This document shows positions 59,110 to 64,000 of a DNA stretch of 64,000 nucleotides, piece by piece (positions within the stretch are counted from its first letter, which is position 1; every line of letters begins with the position of its first letter). The stretch lies in contig JAQYUZ010000013.1 in NCBI GenBank assembly GCA_033819885.1, positions 300,770 to 364,769 of the forward strand. The letters are read 5' to 3'. The position numbers were made by a program, and so were the translations under genes. The notes under the pieces were generated by a model. That model saw only the letters and a program-made list of their open reading frames with translations. It did not search any database and was not told the origin of the DNA. The DNA comes from Microbotryomycetes sp. JL201 (lineage: Eukaryota > Basidiomycota > Microbotryomycetes).

Positions 59110-62100
59110 ATGTCGTGCGTCGATGGCAAAATTACGCCGGGCAGGCCAGCTCTTCGTCCTTCGCCGCGTGCTTGTCGGTCCCTTCGTATGCCGAATCGCG
59201 CAGACGCAAGTTCAACTACAGGCTCAGCGTCGTACTTGTTCTCGGGCCGGCATGTCTCACGGCCAACCATCAATTTGGGCGGCGCACCAGGTGGCCACCC
59301 GACGCTTGACCTAGTCGAACGCGCCCGCCAACAGCGCGTCAGACGCGAATTGTCGCGTAAGCAGGAGCTCGCAGCTGCTACAATACAGGTGAGATAGCCG
59401 TGCTGATACGAGACGGAAAGCTGCGTCTTGTGCGCGGAAGGCTCATCGAAAGCGCTTGCGTCATCATGCTGACTACTGCAACATATTGTGCAGTCGTTCT
59501 ACCGGTCTCGAGTACAAGCATATCAGACGCGCGAGCAGCTGAGAGTACGATTCGATGCACTGGTACCAATGTCCAGGCCGCTCACACCGGCGAACATCGT
59601 CCAGCTGACTCGCCTGCTCGTGCTGTCATTCCTCACGGACGACAGCGGCGACATTCAGCGCATGACTCACTGGTGTCGCATCGTGCTTGTACCGTGCCTA
59701 AACTCTGGTGAATCACTTATTCCCCCCCACTCCCTCTACGAACCCGGTGCTCACTGTACTCTGAGCTTCAACAGATAGGACGCCGGCACTCTTTGCGTTG
59801 TATCGCCTCGAACGGGATCACTGGTTGGCACTTGTCAGGCCAATGGCTGCCTTACTTCTGCGGCAATCCGTGCGCAAACCCGAGTGAGCTCCCCATTTTC
59901 TTGTTTGCCGTCTGTGTGCTGACGCAGTGTCATCTCTGCAGAGCTTCCACAACATTGCTCTACCTCGAGCTTGTCAAGATAATCGTTGATCCGACGTCAA
60001 GTGGCAACCAGCAAGCGGCACTGGATCCGACTCAAGTCACGCCGCTCGCCTACCTGCTCGAGCGGGGGCTGTTTCACCAGCTTTCAGACCTCATTTCAGC
60101 TATAGTGAGTCTCAGCTGAGACTGATACGTCTTCCATTTAGTCTGACGGAAGTTGGCCCTAATCTTGCCCGTAGCCTTCGCCGTCCCGCGAGCATTCGAC
60201 AGTTGCAACCGCCATTTCAATTTCGCTTTTGCCCTTCAAGCTCGCGCATCCACCGATGGCGACGTGGGTTGGCACGTTCTACCGGGATCTATATTCTGTT
60301 CCCCTCCTTACTCGGCGACTGCCGCCAGCCTCTCTGAAGGCGCTCAGTGCCAATACACCGGTGAAACAAATACTCGTGCATGGCTTCCAACGGCATCTCG
60401 ACGATTCACTTGCTTCGATAAACTCCACGGACGCATTGCACATCCTCACCAATACAGTCACCGTTTTTCGCCGGCAGCTCGCAAATTTCGAGAACGCAGA
60501 CGTGCTAAATGGCTATCTGCGCCTGCTGCATATTCTGTTGAACCGCGCTCCGCTATACGACATCTGTCAACTTGAACAAGACAAAGGTGCGCCAGTCTTC
60601 GGATATCTCGCGAGCGTAGACCTCAACCTGGTGGACGACGAACCTCCACCATCTGCTGATAGCGCCGCGCTGCTGTCGCCGATAGGAGAGAATACCATTC
60701 ATGAGCCGGATGCGCCAAAGAAACCTTTGACTTCTGATTACAGAGATGGCGATGCGGAGTCTATGGCGGCGTCCCTGTGCGCCAAATGCTTGACAGAACG
60801 GGATCATCTGCAGTCTGTCATGGCAATCTCGTCGAGATTTTCAACTTCGTCACGTCCTCACCTGGCAGCGTTTCTCGTCTCGCTGCTGTCAGCTTTTCCC
60901 TCGAAGCGACCTGCAGTCACCAGCGATATTCTCTTCGGCGCCACAAACACAAGTGGCCGCAGTGCCGGCAACGGACTCATGCGGGAAATTTATCGAGGCT
61001 TCGTGCGAACGGGGCAGCTTGGCAAGCTCATCGGCATCGGGTCTTGCAAGTCCTCGGATCGCGCATCGCTCGTCTCAGCACTGGTGGATTCTGCCTTCGC
61101 GTTCGATTGGGTTTTCATCATTTTGTTGGCCGAGCTGTACGGTCGCTGCCTGCTCACTTTGGGCGATGACGAATTTTTTTCGTCTGTTAATCCCCTCTCG
61201 CTGGATGAAGTCGTTGAATTTTCTGGATTGCTGCGCAATGTGGCGTTTGCGTTATACTGGCAAGAAGACGATTTGACGACCGCGGAGGCAAGAATCATAG
61301 CGGGCACGTGCATGTCGGTCGAGCAATTGCGGATGACGGTCACGGGCGTCCTTAAACAACTACAATCGCGAGAGTAAGCTCACCAACCAATGCGTTCTTC
61401 TCTCAGCAAAGCTGACGCTTCCTCACAGTTCCCGACGGCCCTTCACCTCTGGAGATCATTGGTCGATGACTTCGCAGTTCGACTTGGGCTCATTTGTACT
61501 CAGTGTCATGTGCGTCACTGCAATATTTTGCGTCGCAACAGCTGTCTGACCTTCTTTTCGCGCGTAGCTACGACGATGACAAAACAGTAGAAAGCAGTTT
61601 GCAGGAAGATGCGGGGCGGGAGACCGCTCTGATAAATCGCGTACGTTTGAAGCAGCGTCATACAGCTTTCGTCAGTCCTCGACTTGGCGTTCTCAACAAC
61701 AGTAAGTCTTTGCAATTCTGCTCTGCTTACTTCCGAACTGATTCTCCGGCTACAGTCCCCTTCGTCATTCCATTCGAAGCGCGAGTAGCTATCTTTCGCC
61801 AGTTGGTCGATAATGATCGCAAGCGCCTAGGCTTGCAGCGAGACCGGTACATAAGGGGCATGCGTCAGCGTGCGACAGTTCGCCGCACGCATCTCGCAGA
61901 AGACGCATTCAAACAGCTCAACAGACTCGGGAATATCCTGAAGGGTCCAATAGAGATTACGTTCATTAACGAATTTGGGGAGGAAGAAACAGGTATTGAC
62001 GGCGGGGGCCTTTTCAAAGAATTGTTGACGAGGTAGGCTAAATTGACGAAATTTTGCCATGACCAGTGCTAAAACCCTTGTGGTTCCAGTCTGTCAAAGG

Positions 62101-63280
62101 CCGTATTCGACACCGACAGAGGCCTCTGGACGCAGAATGCCGAACACGAGCTCTATCCCAGCCCTCACTCCTATGCGCGAGAGCCCGGTCAGCTGGAGTG
62201 GTACCGTTTCATTGGCCGAATTCTTGGTAAAGCGCTGTACGAAGGAATACTACTAGATGTCCAGTTCGCAGACTTCTTCCTAGCCAAGGCAAGTCATACC
62301 GGGGGTTTCGAGCTTGCTAAGGCGAATTAACGCTTTGCTCTTGCTCAGTGGCTTGGACGAACTAGTTTCTGTAGGGCTTGCAGCTGGCCGTAGACGAAAT
62401 CAGGCTGACTGGTTTATTGGGTCGCTTCAGTGGACGATCTAGCCTCGCTCGACCCTGAACTATACAATGGGCTTCTGTTCCTCAAACGACACGCCGGAAA
62501 TGTCGAGTCGGACCTGTCGCTCAATTTCACGGTGTCTGACGACGGTGAGTAGGCGATACGCAGATACCACGTGGGGCAGACTGACAAGCAAACGCACAGA
62601 CTTCGGAATATCTCGAACAATAGAACTAGTACCAGGCGGCAAGGATATTGCAGTGACAAACGAAAACCGAATGCACTACATTATCCTCGTGGCAAATTAG
62701 TGTGTCCATCTACCGACTTCCTCTCGGTTTGTCCTAACGCTCTTCCAAGTCGCCTGAATGTGCAGCTTGAGAGACAGTACTCAGCATTTTTCTCAGGTCT
62801 GGTTGAAATTGTTCCGAGGCGCTGGTTGCGCTTGTTCAGCCAGCGAGAGCTCAGAGTACTCGTCGGTCAGTTCTCTTGTTTCATGCATCGCTTCGGCAGC
62901 TAACCGCATGACTTACAGGAGGCGTCAATCAAGAGATCGACGTTGACGACCTTCGTGTGAATACAGTCTACGGTGGATGGGAGGGCGAAGAATCGAACGA
63001 AACGATTCGTCTCTTTTGGCAGGTCGTTCAGGGCTTCGACCATGAGCAAAGGTCAAAGCTTGTGAAATTCGTTACGTCTTGTGGACGGCCTCCCTTGCTT
63101 GGCTTCAAAGAGCTCAATCCTCGCTTCTCCATTCGGCACGCCGGAGATGACCAGACGCGTTTACCCAGCGCAAGCACTTGTGTCAATCTGCTGAAGCTTC
63201 CTGCTTTCACGGACGAAGCACAGCTCCGGAAAAAATTGTTGTACGCTGTAGAGAGTGGCGCCGGGTTCGATCTTTCGTGA
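59110..63280 (+). CDS. HUL5: HECT-type E3 ubiquitin ligase Hul5/UBE3C-like
   Basis: Proteasome-associated ubiquitin ligase that extends chains on misfolded proteins. The N-terminal region has LFSGRHVSRPTINLGGAPGG and RQQRVRRELSRKQELAAATI with an IQ-like motif, typical of Hul5/UBE3B/C. A helical middle follows (DLYSVPLLTRRLPPASLKAL). The HECT domain includes PFVIPFEARVAIFRQLV, FGEEETGIDGGGLFKELLTR, LYPSPHSYAREPGQLEWYRF, RILGKALYEGILLDVQFADF, LELVPGG-like IELVPGGKDIAVTNENR and FSQRELRVLVGG. The catalytic cysteine lies in RLPSASTCVNLLKLP, and the end is AVESGAGFDLS. About a dozen introns, including one of only 37 bp (61505-61541). The exact N-terminus is uncertain: ATG at 59110 is the first in frame; a later ATG near 59190 is possible. 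Confidence 0.9.
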
Positions 63281-63940
63281 ATTTGTAGTTGTGTGACGAG
63301 ACGCAACCCAATCCCGATCCTTGAATGACCATTCCACCACAACCTGAATTCGTCGATGATATAAGCAGCTAGCTTACGAACCGAGACGGTATTTTTTAAT
63401 CCAGCGTGAAAGTTTCCTATGTCTAGGAGCGATCATCATCACGGATGTCGAGGCTGGGTGTCCTTTGACATTGATAGGGAAACTCGGCGAGCTGCCTGAG
63501 AAAACAAGTGTTGTGCATTCCTTGTTATCCGTCACCGTCACGCGCTCTACATGGCGGATCCGATTTCGCTGAGTTGACCGGGTCATGACTGGTCTATTGT
63601 GCTAATAGATGTTAGGAGGTGTATACCAGAAAGATATATTAGCCCTTTCGTCTGCGAATCTGAATGACAGCAACATGCCTTCCTCGATGAGAGGATGATA
63701 GACAATGATGCATCACTGTGACATTGCTTCATCGGTACAATGAAAGTACTCCCTGTTGTTCAGCTCGTACGGGTACTCAGGCCTGACCTATCGTACGGTA
63801 CTCAGGCCTGACCTATGATACATACCCTTACGAATGGCAGCATCAGTCGACGGTAATTTGAAGTGGGCCGGGTTGGCCGGTTGGCGCAAGGAGTAGAAAC
63901 GAATGAGCTCAGGGGGCTGCTGTACGGGCTTGGCAGAATA

Positions 63941-63977
<37 letters not shown>

Positions 63978-63997
63978 TTGACATTGTGAAAAGACAT
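63281..63997 (-). CDS. Unidentified gene, 5' exons only partly resolved
   Basis: An ATG at 63995-63997 opens a frame (MSFHNVKLESSSTGSSFPAY, then RFYSLRQPANPAHFKLPSTD) ending at a strong GTATGT donor near 63828. Further short open stretches follow, such as MLLSFRFADERANISFWY (near 63630-63680) and a frame at 63374-63586 ending at a stop. I could not join these convincingly, and I do not recognise the product. The 3' end may be at 63374 or nearby. Confidence 0.4.
63765..63815. repeat. 25-26-bp tandem direct repeat
   Basis: TCGTACGGTACTCAGGCCTG plus ACCTA occurs twice back to back (63765-63790 with one extra G, and 63791-63815), in the putative first intron of the terminal gene. Confidence 0.95.
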
Positions 63998-64000
63998 AGA

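Overview
This window is nuclear DNA from a fungus, almost certainly a basidiomycete. Genes lie close together on both strands and are split by many short introns (mostly 50-80 bp, with CTGAC/CTAAC-like branch sites 15-30 bp before a YAG acceptor). The conserved gene set is fungal: TRP4, a HAM1-like lipid-binding protein, a CreA/Mig1-type repressor, URC1 and a vWFA protein of the vwkA group. I cannot name the species; a compact, intron-rich Pucciniomycotina-type genome would fit. Coordinates for spliced genes run from start to stop codon and include introns. Exon joins were worked out by hand from reading frame, splice signals and remembered family motifs.

Layout. 0-5 kb: a derlin (+), a PFK-2/FBPase-2 homologue (-) and a DUF427 protein (+). 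5-15 kb: a vWFA protein (-), the mitochondrial GTPase Miro/Gem1 (-), a UPF0390 protein (+), a fusion of a SET domain with the tRNA deaminase subunit Tad3 (+), and the SUMO E1 subunit Aos1 (-). 15-26 kb: URC1 of uracil catabolism (+), a secreted alpha-L-rhamnosidase-like enzyme (+) and a Mig1/CreA zinc-finger repressor (+). 26-44 kb: an unrecognised Ser/Pro-rich protein (-), a HAM1-like protein (-), TRP4 (+), F-actin capping protein alpha (-), cullin-1 (+), the FHA splicing factor Pml1/SNIP1 (-) and FEN1 (+). 44-64 kb: a CENP-B-like DNA-binding protein (-), ROT1 (-), a DEAH helicase (-), an AMPK-related kinase (+), CTU2 (-), TOM22 (+), the HECT ligase HUL5 (+) and the start of an unidentified gene (-).

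Most genes are unrelated housekeeping genes in divergent or convergent pairs. I see no biosynthetic cluster, virus, transposon or CRISPR. One neighbourhood may be functionally linked: the secreted glycosidase has two Mig1/CreA-like motifs just upstream of its start, and the next gene is a Mig1/CreA homologue.

The most unusual signal is in the splicing. Thirteen introns in eight genes begin with GC rather than GT (GC-AG introns), roughly 9% of the ~140 introns I traced by hand; four of them are in the PFK-2 gene alone. In nearly every case no GT donor keeps the conserved protein in frame. Other notable points are a PFK-2 whose bisphosphatase catalytic histidine is serine, the SET-Tad3 fusion, a ~135-residue acidic insertion in capping protein alpha, and a TOM22 start codon that appears to be split by an intron.
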